A stretch of DNA of 64,000 bases from Myxocyprinus asiaticus (Eukaryota > Chordata > Actinopteri > Cypriniformes > Catostomidae): contig NC_059374.1 of the NCBI RefSeq assembly GCF_019703515.2, positions 14,358,245 through 14,422,244 of the forward strand. The letters are read 5' to 3'. The notes under the pieces are model-generated. The model saw nothing but the letters and a program-made list of their open reading frames with translations. It had not been told where the DNA came from and searched no databases. Shown piece after piece: positions 25,810-36,339 of this stretch. Each line of letters opens with the position of its first letter. Positions within the stretch are counted from its first letter, which is position 1. The translations under genes and the position numbers were made by a program.

Positions 25810-26540
25810 AGTTGTGGTGATTTTAAAGTGATGAATTAAAGAATTTTTGTAACGTTTAAGCGTGCTGACAGTGTGCGGTGCATTGTGTGTAGGTACTATC
25901 AGCAAGTAAACTTTGAAAAGTTGCGTCTTAAATCGTCCTCATTATTTAAAGCATTGCTTCTGTACAAGTTCACCGCATTCAACAACAAATGTACATTTGA
26001 GTTATGATCAGACTTTTAATTGCCTCCTGTAAGCAATGCTCCCATTATTATGCATAGTCCACAGGTTGATTTGTAAGGTGTTGTGGACAGTATTTAGAGT
26101 CTGTTGCTGATTCTTTATGTTGGGGTGTCTGACAGACAGTGGGTTGCTTTAATAAACTGATGCAGAAGAAAAAACTGTTTAATGCCATGAACTGCATGTT
26201 GTGCACTCACAATAATCTTACATTTACACTTTTTCTTATTATAGGGCTTCCCTTAATTGTTATGTGATATGCATTTTTTTTTTGCATCAGTGCTGTTGCA
26301 TAATAAGCAAATGTCCAAATAATTGTAAAACCGGTTAACCGCGTTTTTTTTTTTTTTTTTTAATAACCCTACATTGAATATACTTTATTTATTTGTCTTG
26401 TCCGCTGGACCCACATTTGGTCCCCCTCAGTGTTCAAACCAAATCTACACCATTGCCCATGAGCAGAATTATACAAGCAAAATTTTGCAAAGTGGTGCAG
26501 TTCACAAGATGTTTTAGACATTTTAGATTTTTTTAAGACA
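25810..26540. other. Intergenic, no gene seen
   Basis: AT-rich, with a poly-T run near 26346. No exon-like frame. Confidence 0.4.
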
Positions 26541-26544
26541 TACT

Positions 26545-26701
26545 TTAATCTACAATCACGTTATTCATTTTGACGGCACAATGACGACTTTAAAACATTA
26601 CAGACATTACAGCATTTTTTGTTACAGCATGATTTTCTGTAAAGCTGCTTTGAAAATATGTAATTTGTAAAAAGCACTATACAAATAAAAATGACTTGAC
26701 T
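26545..26701 (+). repeat. LINE 3'-end fragment
   Basis: Contains tgtaaagctgctttgaaaat and then aagcactatacaaataaaaa followed by tgacttgact. This 3' end with its short tail repeat is characteristic of fish L2/CR1-type LINEs and their SINE partners. Only the tail is present. Confidence 0.65.
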
Positions 26702-27440
26702 TTAGAGTGGCACCAAAAGCGAGTTGTAAATTATGTAATACAGTCTGCATGAATGCATATTTTATTAACTCTGTAACCCAAACCCCAGTCCTAAACCTAA
26801 TTGTCAGTGGAGTAAAAATTTTATCTTAGAGGGAAAATGCAACCCCCAAATCGCGCTCACCATAGTTTATGTGAATGCGATTACTTGCTGGTTTCCATGG
26901 GACCAGAACCTGTGTCCCTAAAGGCACAGGTATACTTCGTTTTTGAGCATTATGGATCAGATCGCACCCGGCCGACCGCATTGCCTTTCTGAGTATACTT
27001 TTCTGAATGCAAACGAATAGGAACGCTTTCAACGCATGTGCACTACGACTGCTTTGTGACAATCTTTTAGTTCAGTCAATGGGCAGCGCATGCAAAGATG
27101 ATGCGCACAGATGAGGAACTCGTCCACTTGTCAAGAAAATCTTGGTGGCGTGCAGTCAGCATCTTGCTTCCAAAAGTTTGTGTACCCTGAAATCATCCCC
27201 ATGAATCAGCCGAATTACTGACAAGCGCTATCCCCCATCAGATATTTTGGCATCAATTAAGACACAATTACCACTCTGTAGACATTTCACCTGAAAAATA
27301 GAGCTCAGCTCACATGTGCCCATATATTCAATGACACTTCCATCATCGGCCACTGGGGGCAGTGGTTCAAATTTCAGAAAGCACAGACCGATTTCAGCGG
27401 CAGAATTTTCAAACTACTTTCACCGAGTTCACAAATTCTC
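26702..27440. repeat. Dispersed repeat shared with 61.7-62.1 kb
   Basis: 26702-26860 matches the reverse complement of about 61770-61945 (shared gtgccaaaagcgag and aaaaatgtaag-like motifs). 27300-27400 matches 61970-62060 in direct orientation, around ggccactgggggcagtg. The two parts have different relative orientation here, so one copy has been rearranged. Confidence 0.55.
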
Positions 27441-29185
27441 TGAGATTTGCATTTTAATTATATCATTTTATGTTGTGGATACAATCCTGGGTATGTATCT
27501 ACATATATACACAATTAAGCATATTTTAAATATTGGTTACAAATGCGCATTTTAGTGATTGGAACAATTTTGTTTAAGGACTTGTATTGAGTCAATAAAA
27601 ACAGACAATCTGTGATTGATGGATTGAAACTGAATCTTTCAGCCATGCATGTCCCTGTAAACCCACTTTCATTTGAAAAGTAATACTGATTTATAGGGTA
27701 AATCTGGATAGACATTTAGTCTGAAATGATATGGCAGAATGTGTGTAAAGGGATAATTCAAAACTGATCGCTTCCCACTGAGCCCTTAATACATAACATC
27801 CACTAGACATGCAAGAGCGTGTGTCTGCAATGACTGTTTGTATGGTTTCCTTTATGTGAAGAATGCTGTGACATTCCTTGTGTTTTCAGTGTTATGGTCA
27901 CATTCTGCAAAGACTTCTTATTTTTCACCAGAAAACCATAAATATTCATTCTCGAAGATTCTTATTCTTTTTAATATTACATTTTTAATAGCAATATTAA
28001 ATGATACATGATTATGATTCACTCCAATTTTCCTAATTTTTTTTATTATTATTATCAAAATCTCTATGTTAATTGAGCTATTTTTATGTCAAAAATGTTT
28101 CATAATTAGAACATAATATGTACAACAGAGAGTTAAGATTGCTGCAGGACTATTCCTATTAACTTATTCTATTGTGTTGTAAATTATGAAAATGTATTTA
28201 GCTTAAGCTTGTTGTCTTGTACACTATATAGACTGTTGTAAGTGCAAAGATCCGAAGTTCAAATAGATTTTATACAGGATGGTGGATGATAACAATGTGA
28301 CATATAGAAATAAATCGAGCAACCATATTATTCATTAAATATTTGATAAATTGATTATTTAATAATTTGGTAATGTCTGTTTTTCTCTCTTTATGTGTGT
28401 ATTTTTATTTGATTAATTCAGTCATCAATTTATCTATTCATTTAGGATTGCATATATACACAGTGGTATTGAGCAGATGTTAACTTTTCCATCAAGTGTT
28501 TTGAAATGCTAGAGATGTATTTATAGTCTTTTCTGCATTAGTTTTCTTTTCATAGCCAAACCACATCCAGTAATTTACAGTGAAATAATTCATAGCAATC
28601 CTGTCATTGGCACCTATTATTTGCAGTTCACAGTTTTGACTTGAAAAAGAACAAACTTGAAAAGGAACAAAAGTGCAGTTTAGAAGACAGTAGTTTGCTT
28701 ACATGAACTGCTTAAATTTTGAATTGAGCTTAAATCTGAATATGTATTGGAGCAATGTAGTATATTATTGGTGCATGACTTTACACTTTGCAATAAAAGG
28801 AAAGGTTTTCATTATCTATCAGACTGTATAATCTATTGAGTAATTTATTTATTTCCCTTTGTCCTCAGTGACATGAATATATTGAATTCTGTTTGTAATC
28901 ATCTGCAGATGAGAAATGCTGGATTTGGAGTTGTTCTCATGAAAGAAATGCCAAACACAACAACATCTGATTTATAAACATTTGATTAATTCCATGTATG
29001 GTAAACCTGAGAAACCTCAATAAAAAGCCTGCCCACTGCCCTTGCTTTTTTGACTCGACTTTTACTTTTTTGGAAACATTTTTATTAAAAATATATAAAA
29101 ACATTTAAGTGCCGAAACCAGAATTTTCTGTGTCAGGATACTTATGACACAATACTTTTGAGACTGCAGACTGAAAGTTACTGTA
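27441..29185. other. Intergenic, no gene seen
   Basis: 1.7 kb of AT-rich sequence with no exon-like frame on either strand. Confidence 0.45.
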
Positions 29186-29195
29186 TTATGGCATT

Positions 29196-29600
29196 CACTG
29201 ATCAGCCACAACATGTAAACCACCTGCCTAATATTGTGTAGGTCCCCCTCGTGCCGCCAAAACAGCACCAACATGCGTCTCAGAATAGCATTCTGAGATG
29301 GTATTCTTCTCACCACAATTGTACAGTGCGGTTATCTGAGTTACCGTAGACTTTGTCAGTTCGAACCAGTCTGGCCGTTCTCTGTTGACCTCTCTCATCA
29401 AAAAGGCATTTCTGTCCGCAGAACTGCTGTTCACTGGATGTTTTTTGTTTTTGGCACCATTCGAAGTAAACTTTAGAGACTGTTGTGTGTGAAAATCCCA
29501 GGAGATCAGCAGTTACAGAAATATTCAAACCAGACCATCTGGCACAAACAATCATCCATGCGATTATCTAATCAGCCAATCGTGTGGCAGCAGTGCATAA
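29196..29600 (-). mobile_element. Tc1-like element remnant, interrupted
   Basis: The terminal sequence cactgatcagccacaacatg starts at 29196 and is followed inward by the 3' end of a transposase read on the minus strand (VLAARGGPTQY). After a deletion of the catalytic core comes its N-terminal region (ADLLGFSHTTVSK, about 29470-29520). The other terminal repeat is missing because gypsy sequence takes over shortly after 29600. The direct juxtaposition of 3' and 5' coding ends indicates an internally deleted, non-autonomous copy. Confidence 0.75.
29228..29555 (-). pseudogene. Tc1-like transposase remnant
   Basis: Two overlapping frames. The first (29310-29555) gives the helix-turn-helix piece ADLLGFSHTTVSKVYFEW and CLFDERGQQRTARLVRTD. 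The second (29228-29434) gives VTQITALYNCG and jumps to the extreme C-terminus. No DDE core exists between them. Confidence 0.75.
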
Positions 29601-29985
29601 AATCAGGCAGATGCTCGTCCGGATCCCTGACACCCCGCTGGCCACCCTCGATCGGGCAGGGACGTATCGTATACCGGTCTAAAAGGGGATACATACCAAG
29701 CTTTGGTGGATTCAGGCCGTTCTCAAAACTATTCACCAAAGCTCGGTGCAAGACGGGGCATTGGGCATGGATAAATGGGTGCTAAGGAGGTTCCCTGGGG
29801 GTGGATTTCCCCTTTGAAACTGTCACACTCCATCCTGGCGTCGCACTCATATACCCATATTTTTCAATTATTAAAGATCGGTTGTATCGAGTGACGCAGG
29901 ATACTCAAACAAAAGAAAATACAACCCAGTTATTAGTACCGAAGAGCCATCGGAAACCCTCTTCCAGGCGGCTCACTATAATCCA

Positions 29986-31000
29986 TTGGCTGGCCATTTA
30001 GGTTATGAGAAAATGCTGAACCGAATAATGACCCATTCACAGGGCATTCACAGGGAGATTCGCAAGTGGTGTGTGGCATGCCGTGAATGTCAGTTGGTGA
30101 ATCCAACAGCCACCCCAAAAGCGCCATTGTGCCCTCTACTGCTGATCGAGGTCCCCTTCGAGAAAATTGGCATGGACCTTGTCGGGCCATTAGAACAGAC
30201 CGCACGCGGGCATCGCTTTGTATTAGTTCTGGTGGACTATGCAATGCGATATCCGGAAGCAGTGCCCCTGCACAACATCTCAGCACATAGTGTTTTGCGG
30301 AGGCACTCTTCAGAATAATCTCCCGAGTGGGGATTCCAAAAGAAATCCTCATTGATCAAGGCACTACCTTTATGTCATGAACACTACGCAAACTGTACAA
30401 ATTGTTAGGTATTAAATTGATTCGCACCAGTGTTTATCACCCGCAAACAGATGGGTTGGTGGAACGATTTAATAAAACTTGAATAAAAAAATAATTTTAA
30501 TAATAAAAAATATGATTCAGAAGTTCATACACGAGGACGCTAGTAACTGGGATAAGTGGCTCAAACCCCTGTTATTTGCATTGCAAGAGGTCCCACAAGC
30601 CTCTACAGGGTTTTCCCCATTCGAGCTGCTGTATGGGCGTCGGCTGCACAGCATGCTTGACATCATAAGGGAAGCTTGGGAGAAGGGACCTTCAAACAGT
30701 AAAAATGAGATTCAGTATGTTCTTGATCTTAGAGCAAAACTCCACACTTTGGGTCGATTAACACAGGAGAATTTGCTCCAAGCTCAGGAACGTCAATGCC
30801 GGCTGTATGACAGGGGCACTCGACTACGGGAATTCACACTGGGAGATAAAGCGCTTATATTACTGGCCACCTCAAGCTCTAAATTTCTCGCCAAGTGGCA
30901 AGGGCCCTTTGAGATCACATGGCGAGTCGGAGATCTCGATTATGGGGTTAAGCGAATGGATGGAGCGGAGCACATCAAATTTACCACCTCAACCTCTTAA
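29986..31000 (+). pseudogene. Gypsy integrase remnant
   Basis: The zinc-binding part is represented by GHLGYEKMLNRI and WCVACRECQL, and the core starts with MDLVGPL. Bases around 30355 encode the middle catalytic region (DQGT) in another frame, and HPQTDGLVERFNKT around 30440-30480 holds the last glutamate. A TGA and TAA cluster at 30480-30500 and a shift at about 30310 break it. The C-terminal segment 30510-30998 is open (FSPFELLYGRRL, LAKWQGPFEITWRVGD). Next comes the linker to reverse transcriptase without any LTR between them. Confidence 0.8.
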
Positions 31001-31023
31001 AATCATGGAGGTAGGCGGTCCCT

Positions 31024-32390
31024 GTGGCCTTAGCGACGGTAGTCCCTGAGAAGCTGGAGCTCGGGCCGGAAGTGACTCTCAAACTAAGTTCATTCACCCC
31101 GGTCCCATGTGGGGACCACCTCTCGCCGTTGCAGCTCACAGTCGTGGCCAAGTTGCAATCGGAATTTGCAGATGTGTTCTCACCTCTTCCCGGTCACACG
31201 AACCTCATAGAACACCATATCAAGACCACCCCAGGGGTGGTGGTTCATAGTCACCCCTATTGCCTTCCTGAACACAAGAAAGGGTTGTTCAGGAAGAATT
31301 GGAGGCAATGCCCAAGATGGGCATAATAGAAAAGTCGCATAGCGATTGGACCAGCCTGGTGGTTCTGATACCTAAGAGCGACAGGACGGTCCGGTTCTGT
31401 GTAGACTATCATAAATTTGCCGCTTATATGCCTCGGATTGATGAATTGCTCGATCGGTTGGGTGCAGCTCTATTTTATTCAGCACTGGACTTAACAAATG
31501 GTTATTGGCAGATCCCTTTAACTCCAATCTCCCAACTTACACCAATATGTGACCCTTCCGTTCGGTGTGTTCCGGACCCCAGCCATGTTTCAGCGTCTCA
31601 TGGATAAAATTCTCAGACCACATACAGCATATGCTGCTGCATATTTAGATGATATTATTATCTATAGTAATGACTGGCGGCGACATATGCAATATCTGAG
31701 AGCTGTCCTGAGGTTGCTGTGATGGGCAGGGCTCATGGCCAACTCAAAGAAGTGCACAATTTGGCGGGTGGAAGTTCAGTATCTGGGGTTCCACTTGGGC
31801 CACGGGCAGGTGCATCCCCAGGTTAACAAAACCACAGTGATCGTGGCCTGTCCGAGGCCCAAGACCAAAAAGGTCAAACAGCTTCTGGGGCTGGCTGGCC
31901 ACTACTGAAGGTTTGTGCCTAGTTACTCTGACATTACCAGCCCACTGACTGATCTTACTAGAAAGGGGCCCCCTGATCTGGTCCAGTGGACGGAGTCGTG
32001 GCAACAGGCTTTCCTAAAAATAAAATCTGTGCTTTGCGGGGGACCGCTTTTACATGCTCCTAATTTCTCTCTCCCCTTTTTTGCAGATGGATGTATCTGA
32101 CAGAGAGCTGGGGGCAGTGCTCTTGCAGGAGGTGGAGGGGGAGGAGTGACCGGTGCTGTACATTAGTCATAAGCTCTCGTTGAGAGAGACTAAGTGGCGG
32201 CCCACGGCGATCAAGTGGGCCGTCCACACTCTCCGCTACTGCCTGCTGGGGCGGGTCTTCACCCTCTGTTCAGATCACGCCCCACTCCAGTGGCTCCACC
32301 GCATGAAGGATACCAATGCGCAGATCACCCGTTTGTACCTGGCACTTCAGCCATTCAAATTTGAGGTGGGGGGGAGGGGGTAGTTGGAAG
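31024..32390 (+). pseudogene. Gypsy reverse transcriptase / RNase H remnant
   Basis: Entry motif LSPLQLTVVAKLQSEFADVF at about 31120, then IEKSHSDWTSLVVLIPKSD, RFCVDY, a GYWQIPL palm strand, and AYLDDIIIYSND with the intact DD pair at about 31640. After in-frame stops near 31720 and 31906 come QYLGFHLGHG, the SPLTDLTRKGPPD segment, and RNase H pieces ending LALQPFKFEV. At least two frameshifts and three stops rule out function. Confidence 0.8.
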
Positions 32391-32789
32391 TCTGGATGTT
32401 GCCCTGGCCTGAGTCGGGCAGTGGGGATATGTGGTGATGGGGGCATGGTCGTGTACTGAATTTGTCTGCGGGAGAGAGAGAGCGGTAAGGCTCGTCACCT
32501 GGGTTATCATTATCTCTAACACCTGTTTCTTGTTGTAGTGATGGCAGAGGGAGACATAAGAAGGAGCACAAGCCGCCAGAGTGGGAGATGGACTGAAACC
32601 AGAGAGACTGTTTCTGCATCTGCAGCAATACGACGCATTTGTGTTTTTATGTGGTTACTGAGAGCCCTTTTTCTTTAAGTTTTGAATGGCGCTGAAGAGT
32701 AAAAAATACTCACGTTGACAGTTCGCTGCCTCCTGAATCCTCCATTGCTCAAATTACGAACCTGCTACAGTTATAAAATGGGCTCCTGA

Positions 32790-33370
32790 CAATATTTCTG
32801 GTCATTTAGGGGTAAGAAAGACATATGACCAACATATATGGTACAACATATCTTTTGGCCTCGGGATGTGTCTAAATATATTAAGACTTGTCATGTATGT
32901 CAATTGTCTGGGAAAGTGAATCAAGACCAGAAACATGCTCCACTCTGACCAATTCCTGTGGAGAGTGAACCGTTTGAGTATTTAACTGTTGATTGTGTGG
33001 GTTCCTTGCCCCGTTCAAAATTGGGTAACGAATACCTGTTAACTTGTATGTGTCAGGTTACACGCTATCCAGCTGTTTTTGCTCTTCAGTCTATCACTAC
33101 GAAATCCGTACTAAAAGCACTTTCCCAATTTATTTCAATTTTTGGGATACCTGAGTTTATACAGTCAGATCGAGGTACCAGTTTTACAACTGGAATGTTT
33201 GAAGAAGTGTTATGTCAACTTAATGTCCAACATATTAAGGCTTTGGCATACCATCCACAAAGTCAAGGTGCTTTAGAGCGTTTTCATTAGATGCTCAAGT
33301 CCTTGTTATGTGCTTATTGCACTGTATTAGAACGGGATTGGGAGGAAGGATTGCTGTAGCTTATTTTGGC
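32790..33370 (+). pseudogene. Second gypsy integrase remnant
   Basis: Zinc-binding residues are seen in CHVCQLSGKVN; the core keeps TVDCVGSLPRS (first Asp), FIQSDRGTSF (second Asp) and HPQSQGALERFH (Glu), so the D-D-E triad is readable. Stops at about 32946 and 33288 and an upstream frameshift interrupt it. Its sequence differs clearly from the integrase at 29986-31000, so the two are separate families. Confidence 0.8.
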
Positions 33371-33486
33371 AGCTAAGTGAATGGTAAGATCTGTATATAG
33401 AGCTTTAAATGTAGTTGTGGTGAAGGTAAATTGTTTTACTCTATGTAGGTTATTGTATGCTGGGGGTTCTATCTTATGGGGGAGGG

Positions 33487-33837
33487 TGTTATGACCCTGT
33501 CAGTCCGCCACCTGCTGGCGTTGCATTTTCTCGTGTGGTGTGTGTGTTTATGTCTCCGTAGGTGAATGCTGGCCTGATGATTGATTGGGAACACTGGCGC
33601 ACAGTTTTCCCAGTCTATTTAACCCCCTTCCTTTCGAGTGGTTGACTGAGTATCATTCCCCTCTGGGCTCCATTCAACACACATGTCTTGTTTTCGTTTA
33701 CTATGATTTATTTGTTACTCGAGTATGATTGATGTATTTGGCAAGTGTGTGTGCTGTCTATTAAAAATCCCTGTTTTTGAATTGGAACTCGTCTCCCCTG
33801 TCTTTCTTGTTATGTCTTCGTAAATGAAGACGTAACA
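33487..33837 (+). repeat. 3' LTR of gypsy element (351 bp)
   Basis: Starts TGTTATGACC right after the polypurine tract and ends GTAACA, giving perfect TGTTA/TAACA ends. It contains a TATA-like tatttaaccc near 33616 and an ATTAAA signal (tattaaaaatccc) about 70 nt before the end. Confidence 0.8.
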
Positions 33838-33968
33838 ATGGTTATTCATGCAAAATGGTTATAATCTGCTTTCACTACAAAAAATTCTCCACTCTTTTCT
33901 TTTGTGTCTTCAGTTAGTGTAAGGGTGTAGACATTAAACTTTTAATTAACTTGCCATATATACACATA

Positions 33969-35280
33969 CAGTGGCAAGAAAATGTATGTGAACCCTTTGT
34001 AATTACCTGCATTTATGTATAAATTTGTCTTAAAATCTGGTTTGATCTTCATCTAAGTTACAGTAATGAACAAACACAATCTGTTTTAACTAATAACACA
34101 CAAATTATTGTATATTGTTCTTGTGCATATTGAATACATAATTCAAACATTCACAGTGTAGGCTGGAAAAAGTATTTGAACCCCTAGGCTAATGACGTCA
34201 ACAAAAGCTAATAAGAGTCAGGAGTTGGCAAATCTGGCACCCAATTTATGAAATGTGATTGGAGGTGCGGGTTATAGCTACTTTAACTTATAAAAAGCAC
34301 TCAAACATTTTGAGTTTGCTATTCACAAGAAGCATCTTCTGATGTGGACCATTAAGCTGGAAAGGGTTATAAAGTTATCTCAAAGAGCTTAGATATTCAT
34401 CTGTACACAAATTGTCTATAAATGGAGATGATTTAGTACTGTGGCTACTCTCCATAGAAGTGGCCGTTCAGCCAAGGTGACTCAAAGGACACCACAGAAT
34501 GCTCAATGAGACAAAAAGAACCCTAGAGTGACAGCTAAAGATTGAAAGAATCATTGGAACTGGTTAACATCTCTGTTCATGAGTCTACTATATGGAAAAC
34601 ATTAAACTGGCATGGTGTCCATGGCAGAACACCACGAAGGAAGCCGCTGCTTTCCAACAAAATGCGTGCCTGACATTTGCCAAAGACCACCCTGACACTC
34701 CACAACACTACTGGAAAAATGTTTTATGGACTAATGAAAGTAAGGTTGAAGTGTTTGAGAAGAACACACAGCACTACATATGGTGTAAAAAAGGGCAACT
34801 CATATGAACATGAAAACATCATCCCAATGGTGGAGGGAGCATCGGGATTTGGGGCAGCTTTGCTGCTTCGATGCCTGGATTGCTTGTCATCATCGAGGGG
34901 AAAATGAATTCCCAAGTTTATTAAGATATCTTACAGGATGATGTCAGGGTGGCTGTGCGTTAGCTGAAGCTCAGTAGAAGTTGAGTGATGCAGTAGGACA
35001 ATGACCTTAAACATTTAAGTAAATACACTACAGAGCGGCTTAAAAAAAAGAAGAAAATCCACCTTTTGGAGTGCCCCAGTCAGAACCCAGACCTTAACCC
35101 AATAGAGATGCTGTGGCATGATATCAGGAGAGCCGTTCACATCAGACATCCTAAGAATATGGCTGAGCTGGAGCAGTTCTGTAAGGGAGAATGGTACAAA
35201 ATTCCTTCTGAATGTTGTGCAGGTCTAATCAGCAGCTACCATAAATGCTTGGTTGAGGTTGCTACATAAATTCTCAAACT
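33969..35280 (+). mobile_element. Tc1-like element, right end lost
   Basis: The left terminus cagtggcaagaaaatgtatg follows a TA dinucleotide. The interior encodes a decayed transposase. No matching right terminal repeat is found before the minisatellite at 35290. Confidence 0.75.
34341..35268 (+). pseudogene. Tc1-like transposase pseudogene
   Basis: N-terminal DNA-binding sequence is visible in mixed frames (AGKGYK, QIVYKW from about 34360-34430). The catalytic region reads NVLWTNESKVEVF, where the expected first-aspartate position (DES) carries N. The C-terminal part ECPSQNPDLNPIEMLWHDI with its glutamate is open at 35066-35268. Stops and frameshifts between make it inactive. Confidence 0.75.
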
Positions 35281-35289
35281 AACAAAAAA

Positions 35290-35415
35290 AGTTGTTGGGT
35301 GAACAGCGCAAGTTCTGGCATGAACAGCACAAGTTGTTGTGTGAACAGAACAAGTTGTCACATGAACAGCATAAGTTCTCGCATGAACAACACTAGCTGT
35401 CGAGTGAACATCACA
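35290..35415. repeat. 21-bp minisatellite
   Basis: Six consecutive 21-bp units of the form agttNNNNNNtgaacagcaca with substitutions in the middle. Two further degenerate tgaac-containing pieces follow to about 35465. Confidence 0.8.
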
Positions 35416-35419
35416 TTCT

Positions 35420-35873
35420 TACTTGAATCCGAGTTCTAGGGTGAACACAGAGCCTTTGTGAACGAGCTTCTCTCTTGCACTTATGAATGCGTACAGGACA
35501 CATATGACATGAAATAAGTTATATATTATTTACACATTTACAAAGTTATGTACATTTCAAATGGGTTTGGAATGACAGAATTTTCATTTTTAGGTAAACT
35601 GTCCCTTTCAGATTCAGTGTAACACTAATAAAACCTGCTCACCTGTTGATTAGCATCTCCGTCTACATGCTCAGACAAATTCTTAAAAAATAAATAAAAA
35701 TAAAACGTTTTTATGTAGCCATGGCTTACTTAAAGCTCATTGTTTGTAACATGTTTATTAAAAGGCATATGACACTAAATTCAATGCAACACAGTTCTTT
35801 ATAGGCTCACAATGAATGTATAGACAAGTACGATGATTGCCAGTACAAGTTCAGCTGAACAACTTCATAATAC
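35420..35873. other. Region downstream of the last slc3a2-like exon found
   Basis: No further slc3a2-like exon is recognisable. If the donor at 35873 is not used, the frame reads on to a TGA at 35807-35809 and an AATAAA lies at 35754-35759 on the minus strand. A splice-bordered but unassigned short segment is at about 35640-35670. Confidence 0.4.
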
Positions 35874-35929
35874 CTTTCGTCATCCAGTGAACTGAACTCT
35901 TGCATCAACACACTCCACACCATTAGTGT
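35874..35929 (-). pseudogene. slc3a2-like: slc3a2-like exon 5, last one found
   Basis: 56 nt between a TTTGCAG acceptor and a GTATTA donor, phase 0 to 2. Encodes TLMVWSVLMQEFSSLDDE plus AG, matching the helix region W-x-F-x-S-x-DDR of the family. Downstream exons are absent or too diverged to see. Confidence 0.75.
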
Positions 35930-36095
35930 CTGCAAACCATAAATACACATCCATTTCTATCCTGGTACTGGGCAGTCACTCCAAACAAAGATGTAAATAT
36001 AATATACAACCTTCTCCAAATAATTTCTCAAAGCCAAATGCCCACACACTTTCCATACAATCAGAACACATCAGTCTGTTTTCAGACGGTTTTAC

Positions 36096-36173
36096 CTTTG
36101 CAGAGAAGGCTGCGTCTGTGTCACAGATTCCAAACTCTGAAACACCATGCTCCAGCCAGAACCTCAATGAGTA
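36096..36173 (-). pseudogene. slc3a2-like: slc3a2-like exon 4
   Basis: 78 nt between a cctctccag acceptor and a GTAAAA donor, phase 0 to 0. Encodes YSLRFWLEHGVSEFGICDTD and AAFSAK; 4F2hc has the corresponding FWLQAGVDGFQVRD segment. No stop. Confidence 0.85.
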
Positions 36174-36339
36174 CTGGAGAGGAAAATGTTACCACATACA
36201 TGATAATAAACCAAAAGTAAGCAGAAATAATGACATAAACCATTCATTTTGACCACATGAATCAATTGTTAATTTAGAACTGGATGAACAACTGTTTTAT
36301 CCTTACAAAAAGTACTATGGTGGTGCCATGGTACAGTGA

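Larger units (their letters stand above)
29640..32775 (+). mobile_element. Ty3/gypsy element with integrase before RT (Gmr1-like order)
   Basis: Domains in order along the plus strand: a protease motif ALVDSG at about 29703; integrase with GHLGYEKMLNRI, CRECQLVNP and MDLVGPL at 29986-30290, followed by the C-terminal GPFEI region at about 30900; then reverse transcriptase (RFCVDY, FYSALDLTNGYWQIPL, AYLDDIIIYSND) at 31090-31900 and RNase H (LYISHKL, DHAPLQWLHRMKD) to about 32390. A probable 3' LTR remnant follows to about 32775. Integrase upstream of RT is the copia-like order described for the Gmr1 group of Ty3/gypsy elements; standard gypsy elements have integrase last. gag and the 5' LTR are missing and the frame is broken many times. 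Confidence 0.8.
32776..33837 (+). mobile_element. 3' part of a second Ty3/gypsy element
   Basis: Starts within the integrase zinc-binding region of a different gypsy family (SGHLGVRKTYDQ), continues through the catalytic core and ends in a 3' LTR. A purine-rich tract gggggaggg lies immediately before the LTR. The 5' part of the element is absent, and it directly adjoins the end of the preceding gypsy remnant. Confidence 0.8.

Noticed and set aside
35640..35670. Possible sixth slc3a2-like exon with AG/GTGAGC borders
   Set aside because: In the phase required by exon 5 it reads into a stop, and its other readings match no family segment I know.
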